From contig WGMV01000011.1 of the NCBI GenBank assembly GCA_016124905.1, forward strand, positions 18,673-82,672: a DNA stretch of 64,000 nucleotides, written 5' to 3'. Each line of letters starts with the position of its first letter. Position 1 is the stretch's first letter. The notes under the pieces are model-generated. The model ran no database searches. It was not told where the DNA came from and saw nothing but the letters and a program-made list of their open reading frames with translations. This document shows positions 43,019 through 52,177 of this stretch, in pieces. This DNA is from a bacterium. Lineage in GTDB: Bacteria; Pseudomonadota; Alphaproteobacteria; Rickettsiales; RI-342. The translations under genes and the position numbers were made by a program.

Positions 43019-44527
43019 TTATTCCTTAAACCAGTGTTCGCGTGCTTTCATGATCATCTCATCCACCTGCGCGGCGTTGAGCGTGCTGCCCGGCACGAGT
43101 TCATTGAACTCATCCCGCGCCAGATCGGCCAGATCATCCAGCGTTTTCACGCCGCCCTGCTGAAGCGGGGCAAGCATTTCTGGCATCAGGTGCGGCACGG
43201 TGGCGATGCTGGCTTCCATGCCCAGTTCCTTCAGCTTGTTCTTCAGGTTCTGTTCACGGTTGTCGAGATAGGCTTTGGCACGGCGCTGCAGTTCCTCAGC
43301 CACGTCGGCGTCAAATCCTTCAATGCTTGCCAGATCCTCGGTGGAAACGAACGCCACTTCCTCAACGGACTGGAAGCCTTCCGTCACCAGCAGCTCGCCG
43401 ATAACATCCTCCACATCCAGCGCCTCAATGAACAGGCGGGACAGGCGGGCGAATTCTTCCTGACGTTTCTTGGTCGAGGTTTCCTCGGTCAGGATGTCGA
43501 TTTCCCAGCCCGTCACATCGGCGGCCAGGCGCACGTTCTGGCCACGACGGCCGATGGCGATGGAAAGCTGCTCGTCCGGCACCACCACTTCGATGCGGCC
43601 GCGGTTCTCGTCGATCACCACCTTGGCGACCTCGGCCGGGGCCAGGGCGTTCACCACCAGCGTGGCAGGGTCCGGCGACCAGGGGATGATGTCGATTTTC
43701 TCGCCCTGAATCTCCTGGATCACGGCCTGCACGCGGGAACCGCGAACACCCACGCAGGAGCCGACCGGATCGATGCTCGGGTCGTTGGAAGACACGCACA
43801 TTTTCGCGCGGGAGCCGGGATCACGCGCCACGGCCTTGATCTCGATGATACCGTCATACACTTCCGGCACTTCCTGCTCAAACAGCTTGGCAATGAATTG
43901 CGGATGCACGCGGGACAGGAAAATCTGCGGGCCGCTGCGCTCGCGGCGGACATCCTCCACATAGGCGCGCACGCGGTCGCCCTGCTTGAACATTTCGCGA
44001 GGGATGCAACGCTCGCGGTAGATCACCGCTTCGCTGCGGCCAAGGTCGATCACCACGTTGCCATATTCTACACGCTTGACCACGCCGTTGATGATGGTGC
44101 CCACACGGTCGCGGAATTCGTTGAACTGCACATCGCGCTCGGCGTCGCGCACTTTCTGGATGATTACCTGTTTGGCCGTCTGTGCCACCACGCGGCCGAA
44201 ATCGATCGGCGGCAGGGCTTCGCTCACAACCCCGCCAAGCTCGGCCTTGGGGTCGCGCTTCTTGGCATCTTCCAGGTCCATTTCCGTGGCGTAGTTTTCC
44301 ACCACTTCCACGATATTGCGCTGGCGGTACAGCGAGATCATGCCCGTCTTGCGGCTGATCTGGGAGATGATCTGCATCTCATGGCCGTATTTGCGGCGCG
44401 CGGCCACCTGGATAGCCTGTTCCAGCGCCTCGATCACCGCTTCGCGGTCAATGCCCTTCTCGCGGGAGACGGCCTCGGCCACCTGCAGGATTTCCGAATT
44501 GCCGACAATTGCTGGTTCAGCGACCAT
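43019..44527 (-). CDS. nusA: Transcription termination/antitermination factor NusA
   Basis: It modulates RNA polymerase pausing, termination and antitermination. It has an N-terminal RNAP-binding domain, S1 (about 145-210), two KH domains (GVRGSRVQAVIQEIQGEKID and IGRRGQNVRLAADVTGWEID), then two C-terminal helix-hairpin-helix repeats (EEVAFVSTEDLASIEGFD; GGVKTLDDLADLARDE). ATG 44527 has AAGGAG before it; the frame opens further to 44695 inside rimP, which I reject. It is 502 residues and preceded by rimP. Confidence 0.97.
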   Translation of the reverse strand: MVAEPAIVGNSEILQVAEAVSREKGIDREAVIEALEQAIQVAARRKYGHEMQIISQISRKTGMISLYRQRNIVEVVENYATEMDLEDAKKRDPKAELGGVVSEALPPIDFGRVVAQTAKQVIIQKVRDAERDVQFNEFRDRVGTIINGVVKRVEYGNVVIDLGRSEAVIYRERCIPREMFKQGDRVRAYVEDVRRERSGPQIFLSRVHPQFIAKLFEQEVPEVYDGIIEIKAVARDPGSRAKMCVSSNDPSIDPVGSCVGVRGSRVQAVIQEIQGEKIDIIPWSPDPATLVVNALAPAEVAKVVIDENRGRIEVVVPDEQLSIAIGRRGQNVRLAADVTGWEIDILTEETSTKKRQEEFARLSRLFIEALDVEDVIGELLVTEGFQSVEEVAFVSTEDLASIEGFDADVAEELQRRAKAYLDNREQNLKNKLKELGMEASIATVPHLMPEMLAPLQQGGVKTLDDLADLARDEFNELVPGSTLNAAQVDEMIMKAREHWFKE

Positions 44528-44544
44528 GTTTATTACTCCTTGGG

Positions 44545-45099
44545 TTAAATAGGATCTCTTTTGCCACGCTGGCTTTGCTTCTTGCCTTCCCAGGGGTTGG
44601 CTTTCGGCTCGGCTTTGGGGCGGAATTTCTTGAGCAGCGCATCGGTCAGCACCAGGCGTGACTCGGTGATCTGCGCAAAGGGGATCATCCAGCACACATT
44701 GCCGTCCTCCACCGCCACCATGCGGTCGGTCGTCTGGCAGATGATGCCACGGTAGCGGCTGCGGCCATCAAGCGGCTGGGTCTGCATCTTCACTTCATGC
44801 CCGATATAGGTCGGGTAATGGCTCGGCTTGGTCAGCGGCCGGTCCACCCCGGCGGAACTGATTTCCAGCACATAGGCGCTGCTGATCGGATCATGCACTT
44901 CCATCAGCATGGCGATGGAGCGGCTGGCCTGGGTGCAATCCTCCAGCGTCACGGGCGTTCCGTCCGTATGGTCCAGCAATATCTGCAGCTGGCTTTGGCC
45001 CACACCGGCACCGTGAATCCGCAGCGACACGATCTCCAGCCCCATCGCATCCAGCGTCGGGGTAATAAGGTCGGTCACTTTGGTCTCAATATCTGCCAT
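44545..45099 (-). CDS. rimP: Ribosome maturation factor RimP
   Basis: It assists 30S assembly. The 184-residue chain has VTDLITPTLDAMGLEIVSLRI and EISSAGVDRPLTKPSHYPTYIG, both family landmarks, with a basic tail (KKQSQRGKRD). It is the first gene of the rimP-nusA-ylxR-infB-rbfA-truB-rpsO-pnp run on the minus strand. An intergenic repeat lies just upstream of it. Confidence 0.96.
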   Translation of the reverse strand: MADIETKVTDLITPTLDAMGLEIVSLRIHGAGVGQSQLQILLDHTDGTPVTLEDCTQASRSIAMLMEVHDPISSAYVLEISSAGVDRPLTKPSHYPTYIGHEVKMQTQPLDGRSRYRGIICQTTDRMVAVEDGNVCWMIPFAQITESRLVLTDALLKKFRPKAEPKANPWEGKKQSQRGKRDPI

Positions 45100-45143
45100 C
45101 AGGTTCCATATCGCTGCCCCGAAACGCGCCCTATCCCTGTTAA

Positions 45144-45213
45144 CGCGACAGTACGTCGCGCTGGTCAGCCCTGAGCGCGCCTCACGGCGAAATCAAGAAG
45201 GATTTCGCCGGAG
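45144..45213. repeat. Dispersed repeat beginning CGCGACAGTACGTCGCG, copy 1
   Basis: CGCGACAGTACGTCGCG (45144-45160) is a near-palindrome (CGCGAC / GTCGCG arms, AGTAC loop). It is followed by CAGCC(C)TGAGC and a second hairpin, GGCGAAATC / GATTTCGCC (45186-45209). The same core, in the same order with CAGCC-TGAGC, is at 54040. Both copies are intergenic within minus-strand gene runs. No coding content is seen in 45100-45231. Confidence 0.6.
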
Positions 45214-45231
45214 GCAAACAGAATTTTGGTA

Positions 45232-45257
45232 CAAAAAAAAGCGGGCCGCGGCCCACT
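45232..45257 (-). terminator. Intrinsic terminator of trmB
   Basis: On the minus strand GTGGGCC / GGCCCGC with a two-base centre is followed by eight T. It lies about 45 bases after the trmB stop at 45302. It ends the miaB-trmB gene run before the rimP operon. Confidence 0.88.
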
Positions 45258-45301
45258 TTCTGAAGGCCTTATACCCCCTGATTTTGAGAAAAACAAGCGG
45301 A

Positions 45302-46024
45302 TTATTGCCGAACCAGCCGAAAAAACCACGGCTGCCGCCCTTCCTCCTGCGCCCAGGCCTGATACCGCGTCACCACCCACCCCTCCGGCTGGATGCGGCA
45401 ATGGACCGGATACGGCGCATCCCAGCGGAATTCCGGCTCCTGCAGGAATTTTTCCATCATCCATTCGGCATAATCCTCAATATCCGTGGCCAGCCACAGC
45501 ACCCCGCCCGGTTTCATCACCCGCGCCAGCACGCACAAAAGGGCGGGTTCCACGATGCGGCGCTTATGGTGCCGCTTCTTGGGCCATGGGTCGGGAAACA
45601 GGATATAAGCCTCATCCACACAGGCATCGGGCATCAGGCACAGCACATCCCGCCCATCGCCATGATGCAGCCAGAGATTGGGCGCATGTTCCTTTTCCAA
45701 AGCCGAAAGGCAACTCGCCATGCCATGCAGGTAAGGCTCGCAGCCGATCCAGAGGCGCCCCGGCTGCTGTCGCGCCATGGCCAGCACATGCTCGCCCGCG
45801 CCGAAGCCGATCTCCACCCCACAGCCCTGCGGAAACGTCGAAGCACCGGCCACCAGCTCTTCCAGGCTTTCCGCCTGTTTTTCCGGCAAACGCACGCTGC
45901 GCTTCGGCAGCATATCGCGCATCAGGGCGGCCTGGCTGTCTTTCAGCGGCCTGCCGCCCCGAACCCGTGCGAACGAACATTCCCACGGCTTGTCGCGAAA
46001 CGCGGTCTTATTGGGTATGGACAT
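45302..46024 (-). CDS. trmB: tRNA (guanosine(46)-N7)-methyltransferase
   Basis: It methylates G46 in the variable loop of tRNA. The SAM motif GCGVEIGFGAGEHVLAMARQ is near residue 62-80, and VDEAYILFPDPWPKKRHHKRRI contains the conserved PDPWPKxRH signature. The length is 240. It is the last gene of the miaB-ybeZ-ybeY-corC-lnt-XRE-metK-trmB run, followed by a terminator. Confidence 0.96.
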   Translation of the reverse strand: MSIPNKTAFRDKPWECSFARVRGGRPLKDSQAALMRDMLPKRSVRLPEKQAESLEELVAGASTFPQGCGVEIGFGAGEHVLAMARQQPGRLWIGCEPYLHGMASCLSALEKEHAPNLWLHHGDGRDVLCLMPDACVDEAYILFPDPWPKKRHHKRRIVEPALLCVLARVMKPGGVLWLATDIEDYAEWMMEKFLQEPEFRWDAPYPVHCRIQPEGWVVTRYQAWAQEEGRQPWFFRLVRQ

Positions 46025-46046
46025 GCATAAACCACCATGAACTCAT

Positions 46047-46136
46047 CATTCCAGCAATAGCTGGAATCCAGCAGACAGCGCAACAACACAGGCAGGAGAA
46101 TCCCCCCTCCCATGGATTCCAGCTTTCGTTGGAATG
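46047..46136. repeat. Palindromic intergenic element between trmB and metK
   Basis: CATTCCAGCAATAGCTGGAATCC (from 46047) pairs with GGATTCCAGCTTTCGTTGGAATG (46114-46136) with a few mismatches. The GGATTCC...GGAATG ends resemble the elements at 1904 and 2059 and the short hairpin at 49634. It fills most of the gap 46025-46152. Confidence 0.65.
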
Positions 46137-46152
46137 GCGAAAAGAAGAATAG

Positions 46153-47376
46153 CTAGAAAATCTTCTTCAGCTCGTCCACCAGGTCGGTCTTTTCCCAGCT
46201 GAAATGCCCTTCGGCCGTCGGCTCACGGCCAAAATGGCCATAGGCCGCCGTCGGCGCGTAGATGGGACGGTTCAGTTTCAGATGCTCACGAATACCACGC
46301 GGGGAAAGATCCACCATATCCCACAGCGCCTTCACCACTTCGCTTTCCGGCACTTTACCGGTGTCGTGCATGTTCACATAAAGCGACAGCGGATAAGACA
46401 CGCCGATGGCATAGGAAAGCTGGAGCGTGCAACGATTGGCAAGCCCGGAGGCCACCACGTTCTTGGCCAGGTAGCGCGCCATATAGGCTGCCGAACGATC
46501 CACCTTCGTGGGGTCCTTGCCGGAGAACGCGCCGCCGCCATGCGGGGCCGCGCCGCCATAGGTATCCACGATGATCTTGCGGCCTGTCAGCCCCGCATCG
46601 CCATCCGGCCCGCCGATCACGAATTTGCCGGTCGGGTTAACATAGAAATGCTCCTCGTCGCACATCCAGCCCTTTGGCAGCGCTTCCAGCACATAGGGAC
46701 GCACGATATCGCGCACCTGCTGCTGCGTCAGCCCGTCAACATGCTGGGTGGAAACCACCACGGAAGTGGCGCGCACCGGCATCTCGTTTTCATACATCAG
46801 CGTCACCTGGCTCTTGGCATCCGGGCCGAGCTGGGGCGCTTTGCCGCTGTGGCGCGCCTCGGAAAGCAAACGCAGAATCTTATGGGAATAATGAATAGCC
46901 GCAGGCATCAGGCTTTCGGTCTCGCGGCAGGCATAACCGAACATAATCCCCTGGTCGCCCGCGCCTTCTTCCTTGCTGGCGGCGGCATCCACGCCCTGGG
47001 CGATATCGGCGGATTGCGCGTGCAGCAGCACGTCCACTTTCATGTTCTTCCAGTGAAAGCCTTCCTGCTCGTAGCCGATATGCTTCACCGTATCGCGCAC
47101 GATCTGCTCAATATAGCTTTTTTCCATCAGCTTGGCCGGGCCGCGCACCTCACCGGCGATCACCACGGCATTGGTGGTCGCCATCGTTTCCACCGCCGTG
47201 CGGGCATAGGGGTCTTCGCGCAAAAACGCATCGACAATATGATCGGAAATCTGATCGCAGATTTTATCGGGATGCCCTTCGGACACCGACTCGCTGGTGA
47301 ACAGAAAATGATTCTTGTCGAGCAAAGGAAGCGGGGGGCGGTTGGATAAGGTCTTGCGGAGAGCTGCTTGCTGCAT
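46153..47376 (-). CDS. metK: S-adenosylmethionine synthase
   Basis: It makes S-adenosylmethionine from methionine and [25 protein letters not shown] at the start, [12 protein letters not shown] and [19 protein letters not shown] are family signatures. Length is 407, about 20 more than usual, with an N-terminal extension ([19 protein letters not shown]). It precedes trmB, which uses SAM. I looked in its 110-base leader for a known SAM riboswitch and found no clear match. An XRE-type regulator gene sits immediately upstream. Confidence 0.96.
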   Translation of the reverse strand: MQQAALRKTLSNRPPLPLLDKNHFLFTSESVSEGHPDKICDQISDHIVDAFLREDPYARTAVETMATTNAVVIAGEVRGPAKLMEKSYIEQIVRDTVKHIGYEQEGFHWKNMKVDVLLHAQSADIAQGVDAAASKEEGAGDQGIMFGYACRETESLMPAAIHYSHKILRLLSEARHSGKAPQLGPDAKSQVTLMYENEMPVRATSVVVSTQHVDGLTQQQVRDIVRPYVLEALPKGWMCDEEHFYVNPTGKFVIGGPDGDAGLTGRKIIVDTYGGAAPHGGGAFSGKDPTKVDRSAAYMARYLAKNVVASGLANRCTLQLSYAIGVSYPLSLYVNMHDTGKVPESEVVKALWDMVDLSPRGIREHLKLNRPIYAPTAAYGHFGREPTAEGHFSWEKTDLVDELKKIF

Positions 47377-47486
47377 AACGGCCTTTTTGTCAAAAAAACA
47401 TCAGGCTCTATGGATTAGCGCAAGCGCCATCCGGATGCAGCAAAAATAATTTTACAAGACGGATGCGGCCAATCCGCGCGGACGGA

Positions 47487-47888
47487 TTATTTTTTGCTAC
47501 CGGTCGGCGCGAGATTTTTCACCAGCTCAAGCACATGCTCCCGCAATCCCTTGTCCTTGATGCGGCGATAGGCCGCCACCAGGTCGTGCTCGTCGGTAAT
47601 TAGATGATCCGGCCCTGAAAACCCTGCCTGATCCTGATCGGAAACACCATAATGCATTTCCTGCACCGTGGAAGGCAGCCCTTCAAAGAAATAAGGAATA
47701 TCCACCGCCAGCACCTTGGCGAATTCGTACAAACGGCTGGAGCTTACACGGTTCACCCCATGCTCGTATTTCTGCACCTGCTGAAAGGTGATGCCCACCT
47801 GCTCGGCCAGGTCCTGCTGGCTGACATTAAGCAAGTTCCGGCGTTGACGAAGCCGTTTACCTACATGGGCGTCTACTGGATGAGGCAT
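47487..47888 (-). CDS. XRE-family helix-turn-helix regulator
   Basis: A 133-residue protein with an HTH_3 domain: VGKRLRQRRNLLNVSQQDLAEQVGIT (recognition helix in QVQKYEHGVNRVSSSRL). The C-terminal part (about 75-130) is unassigned. It is conserved in this position between lnt and metK in alphaproteobacteria, suggesting control of methionine/SAM or envelope genes; that is inference. The region 47889-48049 between it and lnt holds an AT-rich stretch likely containing its promoter. Confidence 0.9.
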   Translation of the reverse strand: MPHPVDAHVGKRLRQRRNLLNVSQQDLAEQVGITFQQVQKYEHGVNRVSSSRLYEFAKVLAVDIPYFFEGLPSTVQEMHYGVSDQDQAGFSGPDHLITDEHDLVAAYRRIKDKGLREHVLELVKNLAPTGSKK

Positions 47889-48049
47889 ATGCCGCTTTCT
47901 GAATATTCTATCCGTTGATAATGGCGTCGATATGACAGGTGCTTGTTACAAAATCATGCAGTTTCAATGTCACTGGCATGACATCTGTTCTATTTAGAGA
48001 CAAATTAGCGAACCGCAAGTGTCCTAATTTTTACTCTTGGCTGTTAATT

Positions 48050-49591
48050 TTATATTGTCTTTAAATCAGCCCGATAAAGATAGCAGAGACTACCTGTCAG
48101 TAAGATGACGATAAGATTAATTATAAGGTAGGAATGGCGGGCGTAAAGAGGCGCCTCAAGCATGGCAGGCATGCTTTCGGTAATGGTTCCTTTAACCCCA
48201 ATGGACAGCATCCGGACGATTCGCCCGTTCCCGTCCACCACCGCGCTGATGCCGGTATTGGCCGCCCGCACCAGCGGCACCCCCTGCTCCACCGCGCGCA
48301 GACGTGCCGCCTCAAAATGCTGGTGTGGTCCCGTACTGTCGCCAAACCAGGCATCGTTGGTGATATTGACCAGCCATTCAGGCCTTGTTCCTTGACCATC
48401 CCAGATGTCTTCGGGAAAAATAGCCTCATAGCAGATCAACGGCCTCACCGGCGGGATGCCGGGCAGCGTCAGCACCGCGCCCCCCTCGCCCCGGCTGAAA
48501 TCCTTTCCGCCATAAACCATCGCCACCAGCGGCAGGATGTTCCTAAACGGCACGAACTCGCCAAACGGCACCAGATGCCGCTTTTCATAACTTCCCTCTA
48601 GCCGCGCATCCTGCTTCAACACCAGCATGGCGTTATACAGGTCCTCATGCGCCTCGCGGATGATGCCCGTCAGCAGCGCGCCTCCGTTCGGCGGCACGGC
48701 TTGCGCCAATACCGGTCTCAAGAAGAATCCTTCCGACCAGATATAAGGCACCGCCGTCTCAGGCCATACCACCAGCCTGGGAATATGGCTCGGCTGTTCA
48801 TTCTCCCCCATGCGGCTCATGCGCATCTGCTCAAACACCGCCTTGGCCCGCATCTCCGGCGACCATTTCATGTGCTGCTGGATGTTAGGCTGCACAATGC
48901 GCACCACCGGCCCATCCTGCTTTAACGGGTGCTGCGCCAGCCGGGCCTGGCCACCGGCCATCAACAGCGCCAGCACGGCCAATGCCGTGCCAAGCCCTTT
49001 GCCTTTCCGCCATCCTTCTTCCCTGCTGCCCAGCCATGGCAGCAGGGAAAGGAACACGGCCGCAAACCCCATTCCCCACACGCCGCCCAGGCTGGCCAGC
49101 TGCAGGGTGGCCAGCGTGCCGCTCAGGCTGTAGCCGATAAGGTTCCAGGGAAAACCGGTAAACAACATGCCGCGCAGCCACTCCAGCAGCACCCAGCTTG
49201 CGGCGAAACACACCGTACCAGCCACCCCGCGCGGCTTAAACCACCCGGCCAGCAGGCAGGTGATCCCGGTATAGATGGCAAGCACGGCGGGAATGATGGT
49301 AAGCGCAAACGGTATCAGCCAGCCGAACTGCGCCGCATCCGTCAACAACGCACAGGCAAACCAGTAAAGCCCCGCCATGAAATAGCCGAAACCCCACCAC
49401 CAGCCCTGCACGAACAATTGCTTGCGGTTCACCGCCTGACGCACGCCATTCCACAGCATGCCAAGGCTGAAAGGCAACACCGGCCAGAAGAAAAACGGTG
49501 GCAGGGCCAGCACCGCCAGCGCACCCGCAACCCATTGGTCACGCCCACGCGGCTGGCGCCAGCGGTCAATAATGTTCTTGAGGAATCTCAT
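48050..49591 (-). CDS. lnt: Apolipoprotein N-acyltransferase
   Basis: It adds the third acyl chain to outer-membrane lipoproteins. There are about six N-terminal membrane helices and then a carbon-nitrogen hydrolase domain with the Glu-Lys-Cys triad: Glu in LVVWPETAVPYI, Lys in GSYEKRHLVPFGE, Cys in PLICYEAIFPE. Length 513 is normal. It is downstream of corC by about 98 bases and upstream of an XRE gene, the usual cluster. A short palindrome at 49634 lies in the gap to corC. Confidence 0.95.
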   Translation of the reverse strand: MRFLKNIIDRWRQPRGRDQWVAGALAVLALPPFFFWPVLPFSLGMLWNGVRQAVNRKQLFVQGWWWGFGYFMAGLYWFACALLTDAAQFGWLIPFALTIIPAVLAIYTGITCLLAGWFKPRGVAGTVCFAASWVLLEWLRGMLFTGFPWNLIGYSLSGTLATLQLASLGGVWGMGFAAVFLSLLPWLGSREEGWRKGKGLGTALAVLALLMAGGQARLAQHPLKQDGPVVRIVQPNIQQHMKWSPEMRAKAVFEQMRMSRMGENEQPSHIPRLVVWPETAVPYIWSEGFFLRPVLAQAVPPNGGALLTGIIREAHEDLYNAMLVLKQDARLEGSYEKRHLVPFGEFVPFRNILPLVAMVYGGKDFSRGEGGAVLTLPGIPPVRPLICYEAIFPEDIWDGQGTRPEWLVNITNDAWFGDSTGPHQHFEAARLRAVEQGVPLVRAANTGISAVVDGNGRIVRMLSIGVKGTITESMPAMLEAPLYARHSYLIINLIVILLTGSLCYLYRADLKTI

Positions 49592-49633
49592 ACCGAACTC
49601 TTAAGAAACTTCGGGCAGACTATAAACCATCGC

Positions 49634-49654
49634 CATTCCCGCGAAAGCGGGATG
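49634..49654. repeat. Short CATTCCCGCGAAAGCGGG hairpin
   Basis: CATTCCCGC / GCGGGATG with GAAA loop forms a compact hairpin between lnt and corC. Its CATTCCCG core matches the ends of the longer palindromic elements in this genome, so it may be a solo half-element. Confidence 0.5.
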
Positions 49655-49689
49655 TGCATATGCTTGCGTGAAAGAACGGCGCGTCGGCC

Positions 49690-50625
49690 CTAATCTTCAT
49701 CCGGCAGGGTCATGCGCACTTCCAATATGCGCCGCGCATCGGCTTCGATGATCTCAAACAGCACCTGCTGGGCCACCAATTTTTCGCCCTTGGCGGGCAC
49801 ATGGCCGAACTGCTGCATCAAAAACCCGCCGAGCGTGTCGTAGTGCTCCTCATCACCCGGGCTGCGCAGCACAAGCTTGAGGTGCTCTTCCAGCGCTTCC
49901 ATGTCGATTTTCGCATCGGCCACAGCCTGGCGTGGCGTCAGCCACACAAAGCTTTCATCCTTTGTTTCCCCTTCGTCATGCTCGTCCTGGATATCACCGA
50001 CAATGCGCTCAAACACATCCTCCAGCGTCACCAGTCCGTCGGTGCCGCCATATTCATCCACCACCACGGCCAGATGCATCCCGTTGGAGCGCATGTTGGC
50101 AAGCAGGTTGATGGCCTTCATGCTCGGCGGCACGGCGAATACCGGGCGCAACACCTTATTCAGCGAAAATCCGTATTCCTGGTTCAGAAACTGCACCAGA
50201 TCCTTCGCATGCACCATGCCGATGATCATATCCAGCGTGTTCTCAAACACCAGCACCCGGCTGTGCGCGCTGGTGATGATGGTCTGACGCAGATGCTCCA
50301 GGCTCGTGTCAGACGGTACCGCCACCACACCCGTGCGGTTGACCATGATATCGCTCACGCTGAGATCGCCGAAATCCAGCAGGTTTAAAAACATGCTGCG
50401 CTCTTCACTCGTCAGCGCGGGGTCGTCCTCATTCTGGTCCAGCACCTCTTCCACTGCCGCGCGGAAATGCTCCCGCCCGCGCATGCCGAAACTGTCCTTC
50501 ACCCATTCCTTCAATCCTTTGAACAGCGACGGTTGGTCGCCATTCTTCCTAGATCGGCCCTCGCTTACGGGCGCGTCCTCTTTAGCGTCGTTGGCGGGCG
50601 CCAGTTGCGGTGCGTTGACGGACAT
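49690..50625 (-). CDS. corC: CBS-domain transporter-associated protein (CorC/hemolysin family)
   Basis: 311 residues with two CBS domains (VSDIMVNRTGVVAVPSDTS; VLRPVFAVPPSMKAINLLANM) and a C-terminal CorC_HlyC domain (LVLRSPGDEEHYDTLGGFL, PAKGEKLVAQQVLFEII). Relatives such as YbeX act in magnesium or cobalt export and ribosome quality. ATG 50625 has AAGGGA six bases upstream, so the longer open frame to 50841 is not used. It sits between ybeY and lnt, the E. coli ybeZYX-lnt order. Confidence 0.92.
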   Translation of the reverse strand: MSVNAPQLAPANDAKEDAPVSEGRSRKNGDQPSLFKGLKEWVKDSFGMRGREHFRAAVEEVLDQNEDDPALTSEERSMFLNLLDFGDLSVSDIMVNRTGVVAVPSDTSLEHLRQTIITSAHSRVLVFENTLDMIIGMVHAKDLVQFLNQEYGFSLNKVLRPVFAVPPSMKAINLLANMRSNGMHLAVVVDEYGGTDGLVTLEDVFERIVGDIQDEHDEGETKDESFVWLTPRQAVADAKIDMEALEEHLKLVLRSPGDEEHYDTLGGFLMQQFGHVPAKGEKLVAQQVLFEIIEADARRILEVRMTLPDED

Positions 50626-50644
50626 GTCAGATCCCTTTTTAGGT

Positions 50645-51154
50645 TCAGGTGACGGCTTCATATGGATTATCGATGGATAAGGTTGAGAGAATCTCTGTTT
50701 CGAATGCCTCCATGGCCTCGGCATCGGCATCGTCTTCATGGTCGTATCCGGCCAGATGCAGCACCCCATGCACCAGCATGTGCGCCGTATGGGCATAAAG
50801 GCTCTTGCCCTGCTCATCCGCTTCCTTGACCAGCGTCTCATAGGCCATGCTGATATCGCCCAGCATCAGCGGCGGCGGCTCCACGGCTTCCTTGATAGCG
50901 TCGATGCCTTCATACATCGGGAAGGACAGCACATTGGTCGGCTTGTTCTTCTTGCGGTGCTGCCGGTTGAGCGCCTGCATGGCGCGGTCAGCGATCAACG
51001 CGACGGACACTTCCACATCCACTTTCAGCTTATGCTTTTTCTCCAGCGCTTCCCACGCCTCTTTCACCACCGCGCCGATATCGCGTGGCCAGCCTGCCAT
51101 GGCGCCCGCCCAGGCCCCATGCGCAATCTCAAGCTGGGTGGTGCAATGGGCCAT
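50645..51154 (-). CDS. ybeY: Endoribonuclease YbeY (16S rRNA maturation)
   Basis: A 169-residue metalloprotein with the HMLVHGVLHLAGYDHEDDADA zinc motif (three His spaced HxxxHxxxxxH) near residue 128-148. It takes part in 16S rRNA 3' maturation and ribosome quality control. It starts three bases after the ybeZ stop and is 20 bases before corC. Its length and the NVLSFPMYEG segment fit the family. Confidence 0.95.
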   Translation of the reverse strand: MAHCTTQLEIAHGAWAGAMAGWPRDIGAVVKEAWEALEKKHKLKVDVEVSVALIADRAMQALNRQHRKKNKPTNVLSFPMYEGIDAIKEAVEPPPLMLGDISMAYETLVKEADEQGKSLYAHTAHMLVHGVLHLAGYDHEDDADAEAMEAFETEILSTLSIDNPYEAVT

Positions 51155-51157
51155 GGG

Positions 51158-52177
51158 TTATTCCGGCTTTTTCGCGGCTTTGGCCTTGGCTTTATCCGCC
51201 TTGTCATAGGCCTGGATGATGCGTGCGGCCAGCGGATGACGCACCACATCCGTATCCAGGAAGCGGGTGATGGCAATGCCGTCGATCCCTTCCAGCCGCG
51301 TGATGGCATCCGTCAGGCCGGACAGCATGCCTGCGGGCAAATCCGTCTGCGACACGTCACCCGTGATCGCCATGCGGGAGTTCTCGCCCAGACGCGTCAG
51401 AAACATCTTCATCTGTGTCGGCGTGGTGTTTTGCGCCTCATCTAGGATTACAAAAGCCGAGCTCAGCGTGCGCCCGCGCATGAAGGCCAGCGGCGCCACC
51501 TCAAACGTGCCGTTCTCCATATATTCCATCACTTTTTCGGCGGGCAGCATTTCCTGCAGCGCATCGTAAAGCGGGCGCAGATAGGGGTCGATCTTCTCTT
51601 TCAGGTCACCGGGTAGAAAGCCAAGCTTTTCCCCCGCTTCCACCGCCGGGCGCGTCAGCACGATACGGTTCACTTTTCCTTCCAGGAACAGCGCCACCGC
51701 AATGGCCACCGCCATGTAGGTTTTGCCCGTACCGGCCGGGCCGACGGCAAAACACACATCATGGTCACGCAATTGCTTGGCATAATCCGCCTGACGGTTG
51801 GTGTACGGGTGAATGGCCTTTTTGCGCGTTTTGATCTCCAGACGCCCGTTATCATCCAGCAAACGCCGTTGATCGTCCGCCGTCATGCCCTGTTTTTCTG
51901 ATACCATGCGAATGGCCGCCTCCACTTCCTTGTCGGTTACGCTTACGCCTTGTTCCAGCTGCTGATACAGATGCTCCAGCACGATGCGTGCCCGTTCAGC
52001 ATCCTTTTTCTTGCCGAGAATCGCCACCATATTCCCGCGTGACGCCGCCTTCACATGAATATGCTTTTCGATCGCCTCCAGGTGCCGGTCGCAATCGCCA
52101 TACAGGCTCGGCAGGAGCCGGTTATTGTCAAACGACAGATAAAGCGGGTTCTCAGCGGTGAATTCATGCGTGGCCAA
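51158..52177 (-). CDS. ybeZ: PhoH/YbeZ family NTPase
   Basis: An RNA-linked ATPase of the ybeZ group. Walker A is in [18 protein letters not shown] and Walker B in [18 protein letters not shown], with [10 protein letters not shown] between them. The start is TTG at 52177: AGGAGG (complement of 52187-52192) is nine bases upstream, whereas an in-frame ATG at 52231 lacks such a site and overlaps miaB more. The miaB stop lies 14 bases into this gene. Length 339. It is upstream of ybeY, the conserved pair. Confidence 0.93.
   Translation of the reverse strand: MATHEFTAENPLYLSFDNNRLLPSLYGDCDRHLEAIEKHIHVKAASRGNMVAILGKKKDAERARIVLEHLYQQLEQGVSVTDKEVEAAIRMVSEKQGMTADDQRRLLDDNGRLEIKTRKKAIHPYTNRQADYAKQLRDHDVCFAVGPAGTGKTYMAVAIAVALFLEGKVNRIVLTRPAVEAGEKLGFLPGDLKEKIDPYLRPLYDALQEMLPAEKVMEYMENGTFEVAPLAFMRGRTLSSAFVILDEAQNTTPTQMKMFLTRLGENSRMAITGDVSQTDLPAGMLSGLTDAITRLEGIDGIAITRFLDTDVVRHPLAARIIQAYDKADKAKAKAAKKPE

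Noticed and set aside
43034..44548. 504-codon plus-strand frame opposite nusA
   Set aside because: Antisense to nusA, with no motif; ordinary for high-GC coding regions.
46204..47349. 381-codon plus-strand frame opposite metK
   Set aside because: Antisense shadow of metK; no conserved family seen.
47377..47486. SAM riboswitch upstream of metK
   Set aside because: I looked for the known short SAM-type pseudoknots and conserved boxes and saw none; an RNA model search would be needed.
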